Shown here in pieces: positions 16,830 to 26,099 of a DNA stretch of 64,000 nt. Below the pieces are notes generated by a model that searched no databases, was not told the DNA's origin, and worked only from the letters and a program-made list of their open reading frames with translations. The position numbers were made by a program, and so were the translations under genes. Source of the DNA: Candidatus Gastranaerophilales bacterium (lineage in GTDB: Bacteria; Cyanobacteriota; Vampirovibrionia; Gastranaerophilales; Gastranaerophilaceae); assembly GCA_944326115.1 (NCBI GenBank), contig CALVCQ010000007.1, positions 1 through 64,000 of the forward strand, in the 5' to 3' direction. How positions within the stretch are numbered: the stretch's first letter is position 1; each line of letters begins with the position of its first letter.

Positions 16830-19569
16830 ATTTATTTTGTTCTCTTTGTGACAGGACTTTTTTACCTGTTAATCTGGACATAAATCTAAAGAAATCACCT
16901 TTAATACCGGGATCTGTTATATGTTTATATTCTTTGTCAATGATTTCATCACGTGTTTGCTTCTTAACAGGCATGCCTATCAATGTTCTGTTTAAATATT
17001 CCCCGACAAGTGTTGAAGCGGTATTAACAGTTTGTGCGCCGAACAGACTTGAGTTGTAAAGGCTTCTAAATGTATTATTAAACAGATTTATAAACATTAC
17101 ATTGTAGAATGTTCTTGAAGTTTCCTGAACAAGTCTTTCTTTTGCTTTTGTTACAGCCTGCTGTTTATTTTCCCCGTTTGATTTTTGCATAACCATGTTG
17201 TGATTATCAGTCATCAAGAACCATATCGTTGCAGCTGTTGAAGTGTTTTTTGCAAGCGCCGACAAATCTGAATTTGAGAGACTTGACATTGTAGTTGTAT
17301 TAAAGCCTTTGTTAAACTGTTTATTCATATATTCCGCAAAATCATCCTTTGCGTAGTCAATTTTTGCAATACCTTTATGTTCACCAAATATCATCGGAAG
17401 TTTAAAGAACGGTTTTTTAGTTATTCTGCTTATTGTTGTTGCAACAAGTTCTTGTTCTTTTACATATTCCGGCAGTATAGCCTCAGGTTTTATCCAGTTG
17501 GCAATATATTTTGCAAAATGCTTATACGGTAATGTAATTGTGCCCCAGATAAATTTGACAGGTTCTGTTACGAAATCGGCAAGCTCTTTAATTACGGGTA
17601 TATTCTTTTTACCCAGTGAAACCAATTCCTCTTTTGCAGCGTTTTCAATAATATCTGCATACGATTGAGCCGCTTCTGGATTTATATTCCTTAATTTGCT
17701 AACAGCTTCATTAAATAATTTTAGATTTTCTGCGGCGTCATCTATTTTGAAACGGTTTTCAAAGGTAAATTCGTAATCTTCTGCAATTTTATGAATAAGT
17801 TTTTTAGCTTTATTATAATTGTCAGTATTAACAATACCGTTTTTATCCAAAATAATTTCTTTTAATTGTTTTACCTGTTCATGCAAATTGTTCTCTTCCA
17901 TTATTCCGAACAATTCATTAAGGCTCTTTGTTATTATTCCTTTATTTCTGTCCTTGATATATTCATTTGCAGCATTATTTACAGGTATATCTTTAAAGGT
18001 TTTATTAAGTTTTAAGTTTGCAATATGTTCGAATTGTCTAGCCAAATCATCAAGTCCGGCTGCTTTAAGCACTTTTGAAAAGTCACCTGCAACCGATTCA
18101 AGTTTTTTTGTTTTCTGATATCTGTTTATAACTGTTTCAAAGTAGTTTCCGACTACTTCGTCATATTCTTTTAGTTTATTAATGATTTTTTGATATTCAA
18201 TTCTCGAAATTTTATAATCTGTTTTTGTTATTGCGTCAAAAATTTTGTCATAAATTTTGGATACTACTTTTAAATAATCTCCAAGTTCCGCTCCGTTTTT
18301 AAGCTTGATACTCTTACCCTGTTTCAGAGCAAATGCAATTGCAATTGTACCTACAAACCATTTTGCAATAGTTCCGGGTGACAGAAGCGGTTTTGACTCG
18401 GTATTCATTTTGGCTTTATACGAAATATTTTCAGACATTTGTGCTAAAGGCATATCTGATGCAATACCAAAACCCTGAAATACCTGTGAACTTTTGAAAG
18501 CCGGATTTGACAGAGTTTTCTTTTCTTTTTTTGCTTTTTCAGGGTCATAATCTGCGGGAAGAACGCCCTCTTGCTTATTCATTTCAATAGCTTCTTCTTT
18601 ATTTATCATGTGGATTTTTTTGCCGTTCGATAATCTTGAAAAAGCTTCCGTTATAATAACAGTAAGAGCTGTTACACCTATAAAGGTTCCTTTGCTCTTG
18701 TTTATCCATTTTGATAAAGCGCCTAATGTAATCAACTGCAGATATGCATTTGAAAGTACACGTTTTGTTTCCTGATTGAAACGGAGTTTTCTTTCTTTAT
18801 CAGCTTTGTCAGGGTCATCATCGCATATTCTTGAAAGGTTGTATGCATCGTTTGCAAGGAAAAATGCAGGTATAAAACCTGTAACTATTCGTGTTAGAGC
18901 TCTTTCATGCACCGCATTATAATTGCCGGATTTTTTATCAAACATTTTCAGAGCATTGGACATCAAACCTGCAGAACGAATATTGTCAGAATCATACTGA
19001 TATTTTTTCGCAGAATCCATATATCCAATCATTGAATTAACAATATCCGGATTATCGAGTGTTTCCATTTGATTTTTCAGGATATTTCCGTTTTCTGCAG
19101 CTACATTTTGTGCAGCTTTTTTACCGCTGAAAAATGATTTTTTCAACGATGCAACAATCCTGAACGGGATATCTGTTATAGGGGATATGGCTGCATCAAT
19201 CAGCTGTTTTGTCCAGTTTTTCTCTCTTATTGTTACATCAGTGCCGTCTGCTGATTTTGTTATATATTTAGCAATTTCTTTCCAACGACTTGTATTTTCT
19301 TCTAACGCAACAGGAGCTCTGCCTATGTATCTGTACAAAAACTCAAGACTGTTTTTTAGATTGTATTCTTTATTGTTGTACAGTGCAAAAGCTTTTTTTA
19401 TTGATTCCAGTCCTTTAAAAGAAACGCCTTTAAAGGAATTAGAATCTGATTCTCTCTTTAAAGGCGTTTCTATAATATTATCGGAAAACTGTTTCTTGTT
19501 CGCAATATCTCTTTGTTTGCGAATCTCAGGCTCATTGTATAATATACTAGGTCTTTGTTGAATTATCAT
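16828..19569 (-). CDS. Large membrane-associated protein of unknown function (913 aa)
   Basis: ATG behind GCAGGA. The N-terminus (1-44) is polar and probably disordered, followed by SFKGVSFKGLESIKKAF (45-61), a doubled form of the FKG motif also seen at 14417 and 25074. Hydrophobic segments occur near residues 230-242, 275-315 (YLQLITLGALSKWI; GTFIGVTALTVIITEAF), 393-407 (WFVGTIAIAFALKQG) and about 775-800. Between them are long charged, probably coiled-coil stretches (430-650). No enzymatic motif was found. The length and layout suggest a membrane-anchored structural or scaffold protein, which is speculative. Confidence 0.7.
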   Translation of the reverse strand: MIIQQRPSILYNEPEIRKQRDIANKKQFSDNIIETPLKRESDSNSFKGVSFKGLESIKKAFALYNNKEYNLKNSLEFLYRYIGRAPVALEENTSRWKEIAKYITKSADGTDVTIREKNWTKQLIDAAISPITDIPFRIVASLKKSFFSGKKAAQNVAAENGNILKNQMETLDNPDIVNSMIGYMDSAKKYQYDSDNIRSAGLMSNALKMFDKKSGNYNAVHERALTRIVTGFIPAFFLANDAYNLSRICDDDPDKADKERKLRFNQETKRVLSNAYLQLITLGALSKWINKSKGTFIGVTALTVIITEAFSRLSNGKKIHMINKEEAIEMNKQEGVLPADYDPEKAKKEKKTLSNPAFKSSQVFQGFGIASDMPLAQMSENISYKAKMNTESKPLLSPGTIAKWFVGTIAIAFALKQGKSIKLKNGAELGDYLKVVSKIYDKIFDAITKTDYKISRIEYQKIINKLKEYDEVVGNYFETVINRYQKTKKLESVAGDFSKVLKAAGLDDLARQFEHIANLKLNKTFKDIPVNNAANEYIKDRNKGIITKSLNELFGIMEENNLHEQVKQLKEIILDKNGIVNTDNYNKAKKLIHKIAEDYEFTFENRFKIDDAAENLKLFNEAVSKLRNINPEAAQSYADIIENAAKEELVSLGKKNIPVIKELADFVTEPVKFIWGTITLPYKHFAKYIANWIKPEAILPEYVKEQELVATTISRITKKPFFKLPMIFGEHKGIAKIDYAKDDFAEYMNKQFNKGFNTTTMSSLSNSDLSALAKNTSTAATIWFLMTDNHNMVMQKSNGENKQQAVTKAKERLVQETSRTFYNVMFINLFNNTFRSLYNSSLFGAQTVNTASTLVGEYLNRTLIGMPVKKQTRDEIIDKEYKHITDPGIKGDFFRFMSRLTGKKVLSQREQNK

Positions 19570-19746
19570 TTTTTCCTGCCCATGTGTAATTTCTCATAAG
19601 CTAATATTTTTTGCAATAAATATAATAAAAAATTTAACTTTATTTAATAAATATTTTTTATTTAGCTTATTTTACTGCATTAATAACCGTAGTATTTTTT
19701 TTTTGCTATGTTGTATTTAAAATGCAACATAAATTAACATTACATT

Positions 19747-20247
19747 TTATCTGTAATTCTGAAATTGCAAAGGAATGTCATAGGCATCTTCTTTGCTTTT
19801 TAGCAATTTGATAACATCTTGCAGATCATCTTTGCTTTTTCCGGAGACTCTGACCTGATCTCCCTGTATAGAAGCCTGTACTTTGATTTTAGAGGCTTTA
19901 ATATCAGCAACTATTTTTTTACCCAGCTCCGTACTTAAACCTTTTTTCAGATTAAATACCTGTCTTACATTCCCTCCCAGAGCGTTTTCTATAGGCTGCG
20001 GATCTAAAATTTTTATATTAATATTTCTCTTTACCAGCTTTGTTTGCAATATATCAATGATATTTCTCAACTTCATGTCATCACTGGTTGTTACAGTAAT
20101 TGATTTATCAGCTTCCAATTTTATGTCAGAATTTGTATTTTTTAAGTCAAATCTTGAATTTAATTCTCTTTGTGCTTGATCCACAGCATTGACCAATTCT
20201 TGTTTATCAAACTCCGATACAACATCGAAACTGCATTCTTTTGCCAT
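19747..20247 (-). CDS. yajQ: YajQ/DUF520 family nucleotide-binding protein
   Basis: 166 residues beginning MAKECSFDVVSEFDKQELVNA, the standard YajQ opening, with SRFDLKNTNSDI and the C-terminal KSKEDAYDIPLQFQNYR ending. YajQ proteins have two ferredoxin-like domains and bind nucleotides; in Xanthomonas a homologue (XC_3703) binds cyclic di-GMP and works with a transcription factor. AGGAGGT precedes the ATG. It may be read from the same strand as the secreted protein gene upstream (59-bp gap). Confidence 0.95.
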   Translation of the reverse strand: MAKECSFDVVSEFDKQELVNAVDQAQRELNSRFDLKNTNSDIKLEADKSITVTTSDDMKLRNIIDILQTKLVKRNINIKILDPQPIENALGGNVRQVFNLKKGLSTELGKKIVADIKASKIKVQASIQGDQVRVSGKSKDDLQDVIKLLKSKEDAYDIPLQFQNYR

Positions 20248-20305
20248 AATAACCTCCTGATACTTATTATCAGTTATTATAACAGAATAGTGATAATCTG
20301 TCAGT

Positions 20306-21127
20306 TTAATCTAAAATTCTTACTGTCGACGTATTGCCCAGATTTCTATTATACATGTGTCCGCCATGATTGCCCATATAATAGTCCTGAGTGCCGATAC
20401 CCGGGTTATAAGGGTTATAAGGATCATATATTGGAGGTGTAAAACCGGTAAGAGATCCTGCAGAAAAATTGCCGAAAACTGTACCCAACAAATTCTGGAG
20501 CATGCCGCTCACCCCTCTGTTGACCCTGGTGCCGCTCCAGTTAGCGGAAGGAGAATAATAAGGGTTAATACGATTGTACTGCGGATATATATTCTGGCTC
20601 TGCAATATTTCAGGAAAAGAATTGTAGTGTTTCGCCGCTGTTTTTACTGTATTGAATCTTTCCGTAAGATTTCCGCCCTGCATTGCACCTAACATTTCTT
20701 TCTCAAGTCTTGTTATACGTGAATCCGTGTCATCATTTGGATATGTTCTTCCGAGTACTTTATTTTCAATCCTTGTCAGCTCACGTGCAGAAATATTATA
20801 CATTACACCGGGGTCTATGTTTGCAAGAATATTATCTACTCTTGACGCTAAAGGCAGGGAAGAAAAATTTCTTCTGAAAATTCTTTTTTCAATTCTGCTT
20901 AAACGGTTGTATATATTTTCTTTTTCATAAGTTTTTCTAAATAAATTAAACTCTATCTGTGTTATTTTGGGATAACTTTCATTTATCGCAGGATTGTCAT
21001 GCGGTAATGATAAAGGAGCCATTGATAACGGTTTGAAGGTTTTTACTTTGTATGCAACTGCTTGATTTGCTATTGCAGTGCTTAATATTAATGTCAATAA
21101 TGCAGATAAAAGTAATTTTTTTTGCAT
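20306..21127 (-). CDS. Secreted protein with repeated RIxxLE motifs, unknown function
   Basis: 273 residues with a clear Sec signal peptide (MQKKLLLSALLTLILSTAIA, cleavage near ANQAVA-YK). The mature part has repeated helical units: RLSRIEKRIFRRNF, ELTRIENKVLGRTY and RITRLEKEMLGAMQ, i.e. R-[IL]-x-R-[IL]-E-x-x-[IVM]-[LF]-G/R. A Pro/Tyr/Asn/Gly-rich tail follows (YDPYNPYNPGIG). Inference: a periplasmic or outer-membrane-associated structural protein. AGAGGA lies before the ATG. No enzyme signature. Confidence 0.75.
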   Translation of the reverse strand: MQKKLLLSALLTLILSTAIANQAVAYKVKTFKPLSMAPLSLPHDNPAINESYPKITQIEFNLFRKTYEKENIYNRLSRIEKRIFRRNFSSLPLASRVDNILANIDPGVMYNISARELTRIENKVLGRTYPNDDTDSRITRLEKEMLGAMQGGNLTERFNTVKTAAKHYNSFPEILQSQNIYPQYNRINPYYSPSANWSGTRVNRGVSGMLQNLLGTVFGNFSAGSLTGFTPPIYDPYNPYNPGIGTQDYYMGNHGGHMYNRNLGNTSTVRILD

Positions 21128-21213
21128 GATAATATCCTCTGTATTTGCAAGTACAAATACAAATTAAGATATATCTGCATAATTAACATTAGACTTATGA
21201 TGAATAGATTGAA

Positions 21214-21942
21214 TTATGTTGCATCTTTTAAAATACGAATCGTAATATCAAGCTGCTCTCTGAATAGCTCTATTTGTCTGTTTATGCTGTCTTTACTGTA
21301 GACCTGACCTTCCCCCTGATATGTAAGATATTTTATATATACCTGTGATTCACATCTGAGAGTTGCCAGAGATCTTGCTTCAGCAGCGATATTTTGAAGT
21401 TTAACAAAAGAGATATAATATTGTTCAGGTTTATTTGCATATTTTTGAGCCATGAAATCGGCATGATCTATTATAGAACTTGCAATAGCGTTAAATTTTT
21501 GTACATTACCATTGTTGTCTATGCATTTTTTCATTTTTTCAAGTATAACTATAACATCATTAAGATCATTTATATACGGTGAAGTTTTGTCCTTTTTTAG
21601 TATTATATCAATGTATTGAGGATTTTCTCTCGGTGCTTTTTTGAAATTAGGGTTATTGTTTTGTATTCCTGAGGTATTAAAAATAGGCTTTGTTAACTGC
21701 CCCTCAGACTGTCTTTTTGATTCAAACTGTGCATTAATGTCCGGCAGACTGCCCTTGTATCCTGCACCCGAACCGCACACAACAATTACTGTAAATATTA
21801 ATAATTTATTTACCCAATGTCCGGCATGCAGGAATGCAGCACTGAATAAACGCAATACTGATTTAATTCCGCTGTAATCACGATTGAAGGCATAGAATTT
21901 GCGAAAGAAGCAGAAAGAAAAGACAAAGCCATGTGAACTCAT
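21214..21942 (-). CDS. Membrane-anchored protein of unknown function, start uncertain
   Basis: The frame is open from 22299, but the upstream part overlaps rarA. ATG 21942 is preferred because AGGAA sits five bases before it; ATG 22002 is an alternative. The N-terminal 60 residues include a hydrophobic segment VNKLLIFTVIVVCGSGAG that could be a signal anchor or poor lipobox. The rest is hydrophilic and helical (IILKKDKTSPYIN; YITF/YISFVKLQNIAAEARSL) and about 180 residues long. It is divergent from rarA. Function unknown. Confidence 0.5.
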   Translation of the reverse strand: MSSHGFVFSFCFFRKFYAFNRDYSGIKSVLRLFSAAFLHAGHWVNKLLIFTVIVVCGSGAGYKGSLPDINAQFESKRQSEGQLTKPIFNTSGIQNNNPNFKKAPRENPQYIDIILKKDKTSPYINDLNDVIVILEKMKKCIDNNGNVQKFNAIASSIIDHADFMAQKYANKPEQYYISFVKLQNIAAEARSLATLRCESQVYIKYLTYQGEGQVYSKDSINRQIELFREQLDITIRILKDAT

Positions 21943-22076
21943 GCGATTCCTGTAGCAATCAGCATCAGTTGATAATTTAAGATTCTTAAGTCTTGATTTC
22001 ATAGTATTAATTATAACTGAATTTTTATACAAGTCATAATTTTGACTTTGTTTTGTCAGGTGTTTATCATGGTTGT

Positions 22077-23309
22077 ATGGATTTATTTGATTCATTTGCG
22101 AATGAAAATAAACAGATTCCGCTTGCGGAATTATTACGCCCGAAAACTCTTGATGAGTTTTTGGGGCAAAATAACGTTGTCGGGGAAAACACTGCTTTTT
22201 TAAATCTTTTAAGATCAGCTCATTTGTTTTCATGCATATTCTGGGGCCCTCCCGGATGCGGTAAAACAACTCTTGCAAGACTTGTTGCCTCAAATACAAA
22301 CAGTGAATTTATAGAATTAAGTGCTGTTAATTCAGGTATAAAAGATATAAAAGACTGTGTTGAAAAGGCAAAAGATAATTTAAGATATAATAAAAAAACT
22401 ATTGTTTTTATAGACGAAATCCACAGATATTCAAAAACACAGCAGGATGCTTTATTGCCGTATCTTGAAAACGGAACATTTTATCTTATCGGCTCTACTA
22501 CGGAAAATCCCTCTTTTCAGATTGTTCCTGCATTGATATCAAGAGTCCAGATATTAATGCTGCAGCCCATAGACGATGATAATCTATATGCTATTGTTGA
22601 AAAAGGTTTTAAGTACCTTTCAGACAAATACGGAGCAATAGTATTAAAACAGAGAGTTATTGATTTTATTGTAAAATACGCCAGAGGTGATGCAAGACTG
22701 GCATTAAATCTTGTAGAAAATGCATATTATTCTTCTGATTTTGCAGATAATAAAAGAAGTCTTACACTGGAAACACTTGAAACTCTTGCTCAGCAGAAAC
22801 GAATTAAATATGCAAGACAAGAACATTATGATACTGCATCAGCCTTTCAAAAAAGCCTTAGAGGAAGTGATAAAAATGCTGCAATTTACTGGCTTGCAAA
22901 GATGATTGCAGGCGGCGAAGACCCAAGATTTATTGCAAGAAGGTTAGTAGTCTGTGCGGCAGAAGATGTTGGGCTTGCAGATCCTAACGCATTGAATGTT
23001 GCGCTAAATGCTTATAAAGCCGCTGAACTTCTTGGACTTCCGGAAGCAAGAATTCCGCTTGCACTTGCGGTTGCCTATGTTGCCGATGCTCCTAAATCAA
23101 ATATGGCAATTTGCGCTGTAGATGAGGCATTATCAGATATTCAGAGCGGATTGGATTTTGCGCCTCCAATGCATTTACGAGATGCTCATTACAAAGATGC
23201 GGAAAAATACGGATTTGGAAAAGGATATGTTTACACTCACGACAATCCTGATTATATCCAGCAGTTTATGCCGGATGAATTGAAGGATAAAATATATTTT
23301 AACCAATAA
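22077..23309 (+). CDS. rarA: Replication-associated recombination ATPase RarA (MgsA)
   Basis: About 410 residues of AAA+ ATPase related to clamp loaders and RuvB; RarA acts at stalled replication forks. Seen: RPKTLDEFLGQNNVVGE, Walker A GPPGCGKTTLARL, Walker B IVFIDEIHRY, sensor 1 GSTTENPSF, and the family-specific C-terminus (ISRVQILMLQP; AAEDVGLADPNAL; YGFGKGYVYTHDNPD). The frame is open from a TTG at 22053; ATG 22077 places the MDLFDSFA opening correctly, but no good ribosome-binding site is seen. A perfect hairpin follows the stop. Confidence 0.95.
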   Translation: MDLFDSFANENKQIPLAELLRPKTLDEFLGQNNVVGENTAFLNLLRSAHLFSCIFWGPPGCGKTTLARLVASNTNSEFIELSAVNSGIKDIKDCVEKAKDNLRYNKKTIVFIDEIHRYSKTQQDALLPYLENGTFYLIGSTTENPSFQIVPALISRVQILMLQPIDDDNLYAIVEKGFKYLSDKYGAIVLKQRVIDFIVKYARGDARLALNLVENAYYSSDFADNKRSLTLETLETLAQQKRIKYARQEHYDTASAFQKSLRGSDKNAAIYWLAKMIAGGEDPRFIARRLVVCAAEDVGLADPNALNVALNAYKAAELLGLPEARIPLALAVAYVADAPKSNMAICAVDEALSDIQSGLDFAPPMHLRDAHYKDAEKYGFGKGYVYTHDNPDYIQQFMPDELKDKIYFNQ

Positions 23310-23346
23310 AAAAATCGGGTTTATTAAACCCGATTTTTTTATTGGT
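23303..23346. terminator. Bidirectional terminator between rarA and the 179-aa gene
   Basis: CCAATAAAAAAATCGGGTTT, loop ATT, then the complementary arm to TTATTGG: a 20-bp stem with T runs on both strands, overlapping the rarA stop codon. Confidence 0.85.
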
Positions 23347-23362
23347 AAATTTTTTATATCTT

Positions 23363-23902
23363 TTATGCAAACTTCGGTGCAGAGTTTTCGATTTGTTTTT
23401 CTTCTGCTTTTTCGACAGATTCCAACTCTTTTTGTGCTGCTGCAAGCTGTGTTTCCAGAGATTTTCTTTGCAGTTCGATTTGTGTTTCCATATCTTTTAT
23501 CTGCTGCAGTTTCGACTCGTTTACAGTTTCCATAGCCTGATTTGTTGCCATCAATGACAGACCCAACGGAGTGCTTAAGAAATTATTTCCACCATTTAAA
23601 TATGTTCCCAACAATCCTTTTATTGAAGTTTCAACATTTGCATTTGTAAAATCACCGTTTGCATTTTGAACAGCTTGATTTGCCGCTGCAAGCTGCATAT
23701 TGTATTGCATTGTCATACCCATCTGGAATATATTACCGATGTTACTAAACATGTTCTTCATGCTTGCCATAGAACGTTCCATTCTAGCCGCATTGTCGGC
23801 TAAGGTCTGTTGTTGCTGGCTCAACTGCATTATCCTGAAGTTTATCTGATTAATGCGTTGAGTCAACATCAATTTTCGTGCTGTGAAAATTGCGTAGCCC
23901 AT
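23363..23902 (-). CDS. Coiled-coil protein of unknown function
   Basis: 179 residues. The Gln-rich amphipathic N-terminus (ARKLMLTQRINQINFRIMQL, SQQQQTLADNAARMERSM), a Met/Asn/Ala-rich middle (GNIFQMGMTMQYNMQLAAAN) and a C-terminal coiled coil (LQQIKDMETQIELQRKSLET) are visible. It has no signal peptide and no cysteines. Composition resembles filament or secretion-apparatus subunits, but there is no specific match. GAGAGG lies about 14 bases before the ATG, which is far. Single-gene unit. Confidence 0.65.
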   Translation of the reverse strand: MGYAIFTARKLMLTQRINQINFRIMQLSQQQQTLADNAARMERSMASMKNMFSNIGNIFQMGMTMQYNMQLAAANQAVQNANGDFTNANVETSIKGLLGTYLNGGNNFLSTPLGLSLMATNQAMETVNESKLQQIKDMETQIELQRKSLETQLAAAQKELESVEKAEEKQIENSAPKFA

Positions 23903-24027
23903 TTTTTGGTCGTCCTCTCGTGTTTGTAATTATATTCCTCGTATCTAAATAAAAACATTTTATTTTCAATAATTGCCTAATTTAGTTATTTTTTGTAAAG
24001 ATTTTGTAACAATTATAAATAAATTCT

Positions 24028-24432
24028 TTATTTTTGATTACTGCAAGGTATTGAATATAGAAGGTTTTGAGGAGTTATAGTCCAGACTTGAATATTATAT
24101 TTTTTAGCAACTTCTTTTAGTCTTAGCAGATACTTTAAATCTCTTTGTTCATTTTCAATAATCAAAACTACACCGGCTTTTTTATTAGTGCATAAAGAAT
24201 AATAAAGCGACTGACCGATAGATTCAGCCCATTTATCGGCAAAGTCAAACTCTATAGCATAATTTTTCGTTATACAATCTACTCTTGTTTTATCATTTAA
24301 GACATATTCTGTTATGCCTCTGTTGTCTTTACACCATTTATTTTGATAATCCTTTTCATGATATAGATGAGATGCGGTACAGTTTTGTGCAAAAAAAACC
24401 AAGAATAATAAAACAGCCAATTTTTTCTTCAT
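24028..24432 (-). CDS. Secreted PD-(D/E)XK-like nuclease-fold protein
   Basis: 134 residues from ATG 24432 (AGGTG ten bases upstream); a longer open frame exists but lacks a signal for translation. A signal peptide (MKKKLAVLLFLVFFAQNCTAS) is followed by a domain with TRVDCITKNYAIEFDFADKW and AESIGQSLYYSL. The D-x(n)-E-x-D pattern followed by K-W-A-E-x-I-G-Q-S-L-Y-Y resembles small PD-(D/E)XK-like proteins, though catalytic competence is not certain. Its ATG overlaps the TGA of the Cys-rich peptide upstream (ATGA), so the two are coupled. Function unknown. Confidence 0.65.
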   Translation of the reverse strand: MKKKLAVLLFLVFFAQNCTASHLYHEKDYQNKWCKDNRGITEYVLNDKTRVDCITKNYAIEFDFADKWAESIGQSLYYSLCTNKKAGVVLIIENEQRDLKYLLRLKEVAKKYNIQVWTITPQNLLYSIPCSNQK

Positions 24433-24614
24433 TTGCAGCACCTGCAAGATGGGCTGTAAGTACCGTCGCAACAAACTATCCTTCCGCTTCTGCAGCCGCA
24501 TACTCCGCCATGATGCGAGCAGCACCCTCTTTGCTGTTTAATGTCATTTACAATAGAAAAAGCGGCACTTGCTGAAAATAAAATAATGGCGAATATAATA
24601 AATGCTTTTTTCAT
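24429..24614 (-). CDS. Small secreted cysteine-rich peptide
   Basis: 61 residues with a signal peptide (MKKAFIIFAIILFSASAAFS) and a mature part of about 40 residues containing ten cysteines: RGCCSHHGGVCGC, GRIVCCDGTYSPSCRCCK. The paired-Cys spacing suggests several disulfides or a bound metal. AAGGG precedes the ATG. The stop overlaps the start of the nuclease-like gene by 4 bases, forming a two-gene secreted module. Confidence 0.75.
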   Translation of the reverse strand: MKKAFIIFAIILFSASAAFSIVNDIKQQRGCCSHHGGVCGCRSGRIVCCDGTYSPSCRCCK

Positions 24615-24753
24615 ATTTAGCCCTTAATATTTAAAGGAATTATATTATTTTTGCATTTATTACTTATTACTTATATGTAAAAATCCTGCATTCAGCTACA
24701 TTGGTTTTATTTGTGTTTTTAGTTTTATGTCACAAGGGGAACTTCTTAAAACA

Positions 24754-24986
24754 AAATATTGTCTGAGGCAGTCTCGCTTGTAGGAATGTACACGGAGTGC
24801 GAGTGACGCCACCAGGTAGGGGAATAACTCAGGCTTCGCTCTAGCTCAGCCGATGTTGCAGCCAGTCTAGCATTTTACTGAAGTGACCCCATGCACTTGT
24901 TGGCTGTGCCGGACTTGTTGTTAAACGGCGAATTTGTTTATTGCACAGGTTCAACAAGTAGTCGGAGTCAGTTGACAATATGAAAT
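24754..24986 (+). repeat. Dispersed repeat, long form (copy B)
   Basis: A 5' part with hairpin-forming CTCGCTTGTAGGAATG and TACACGGAGTGCGAG, then about 60 bases absent from copy C, then the 115-bp core (24872-24986) ending GTAGTCGGAGTCAGTTGAC plus AATATGAAAT. Same orientation as copy C at 27375; the two bracket the NADAR and ADP-ribosyltransferase genes. The 459-bp gap 24615-25073 holds essentially only this repeat. Confidence 0.9.
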
Positions 24987-25073
24987 ATTTCACATGGCAA
25001 TTTTTTTTATTCTTCTGTTTTATAGAATTTGTCATAAGTATGGTAGATAAATTTTTTTACATAGGAAATAATA

Positions 25074-26099
25074 ATGTATATAGATTTTAATAATTACACA
25101 ATCAAGAATAAATCTCAGTTACAGTTACAGTTACAATTACAAAAACAGCAAAAAGAAAACAGCCAGACGCCTAAATCATTTGAGCAGCGAAGTTATGCCC
25201 ACACTAATCTGAATAATATGCCTGTATATTATTTAAACTTTAAAGGCGATGACACAAAAAAAACATTACTCAGTAACGAGATTGAAAAAGCCTTTTCAAC
25301 AAAAGACAACGATTTAAAAAGTAAATATTTTAAAAAACTGGCGAAAAATTACAGCTTGATATTAAGAAATTGCACGGATGAAGATTATATAAAAACGGTG
25401 CAAATACTGTTAAATAACATTGCATTTGACAAATATCAGGATAAAGAAACCTTTGAAAACCAGATATCACTACTATATGCTGCAATTCAACCGGATTCGG
25501 ATATTGGAGAATATGTAAATTCAGAGCTTTTTTGTGAAAATGCCGATAACTTTCTCTATGACGATGCTGGTACGGTGAATAAAATAAATCACATTCTAAA
25601 ATACACCGGAGCATCCCGACCATCAATAAAATTAGAAATAAGCTCTCACTCGGAATATCCCGTAAATGTGTTAAGCAATTTTGCCGATACCGATTTTATT
25701 TTTGACGGAGTAAAAATAAAATCAATAGAAGGGTTTCTACAATCATTAAAAGAAAAAGACCCGCAGAAACAAAAAGAAATCTGCGCACTGGACGGCTTAA
25801 GGGCTAAAGGTATGGGGAAAAAGTTAAATAAACAAAGAAATTATGATTTTAAAAATTTATACTGGCAAGGTAAAAGTATAGACCGTTTTAGTAAAGATTA
25901 TCAGGATTTACTCAATGCAGTTTATAATGCACGGTTTAACAATGACAGTGATTTTAGATTTGCACTGTATTATACAAAAAATTATGACTTAGGTCACAGT
26001 ATCGGTTGTAAAGATAAAAAACACACAATACTAACTGAAAATGAATTTATAAACATATTGAAAAATTTAAGAGAAAATTTACACGATTTTAATTACTGA
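25074..26099 (+). CDS. NADAR-domain protein (putative ADP-ribose-processing enzyme)
   Basis: 341 residues, ATG behind AGGAAA. A Gln-rich N-terminus encoded by TTACAG hexamer repeats (QLQLQLQLQ, 15-23) is followed by YYLNFKGDD (52-60) and a helical middle region of about 130 residues. Residues 188-333 look like a NADAR (YbiA-like) domain: VNVLSNFADTDFIFDG, KSIEGFLQSLK (Glu219, Lys226, matching the SxEHxFQAxK motif), GLRAKGMGKK, LYWQGK, and LLNAVYNARFNNDSDFRFAL. NADAR proteins hydrolyse ADP-ribose N-glycosidic linkages; some reverse guanine ADP-ribosylation by DarT. The 3' end overlaps the convergent ART-like gene by 11 bases. Inference: the eraser or antidote partner of that gene. Confidence 0.7.
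   Translation: MYIDFNNYTIKNKSQLQLQLQLQKQQKENSQTPKSFEQRSYAHTNLNNMPVYYLNFKGDDTKKTLLSNEIEKAFSTKDNDLKSKYFKKLAKNYSLILRNCTDEDYIKTVQILLNNIAFDKYQDKETFENQISLLYAAIQPDSDIGEYVNSELFCENADNFLYDDAGTVNKINHILKYTGASRPSIKLEISSHSEYPVNVLSNFADTDFIFDGVKIKSIEGFLQSLKEKDPQKQKEICALDGLRAKGMGKKLNKQRNYDFKNLYWQGKSIDRFSKDYQDLLNAVYNARFNNDSDFRFALYYTKNYDLGHSIGCKDKKHTILTENEFINILKNLRENLHDFNY

Noticed and set aside
19700-19732. ATGTTG...CAACAT hairpin upstream of the yajQ 3' end as a terminator
   Set aside because: On the minus strand it is followed by an A run, not a T run, and it stands downstream of yajQ at the wrong polarity to end either neighbour convincingly.
21943-22299. Long N-terminal extension of the 21214 gene
   Set aside because: It would overlap the conserved start of rarA on the opposite strand; ATG 21942 has AGGAA five bases upstream.
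25119-25142. TTACAG hexamer repeats as a phase-variation tract
   Set aside because: The unit is six bases, so copy changes keep the reading frame and only vary the Gln/Leu stretch length.
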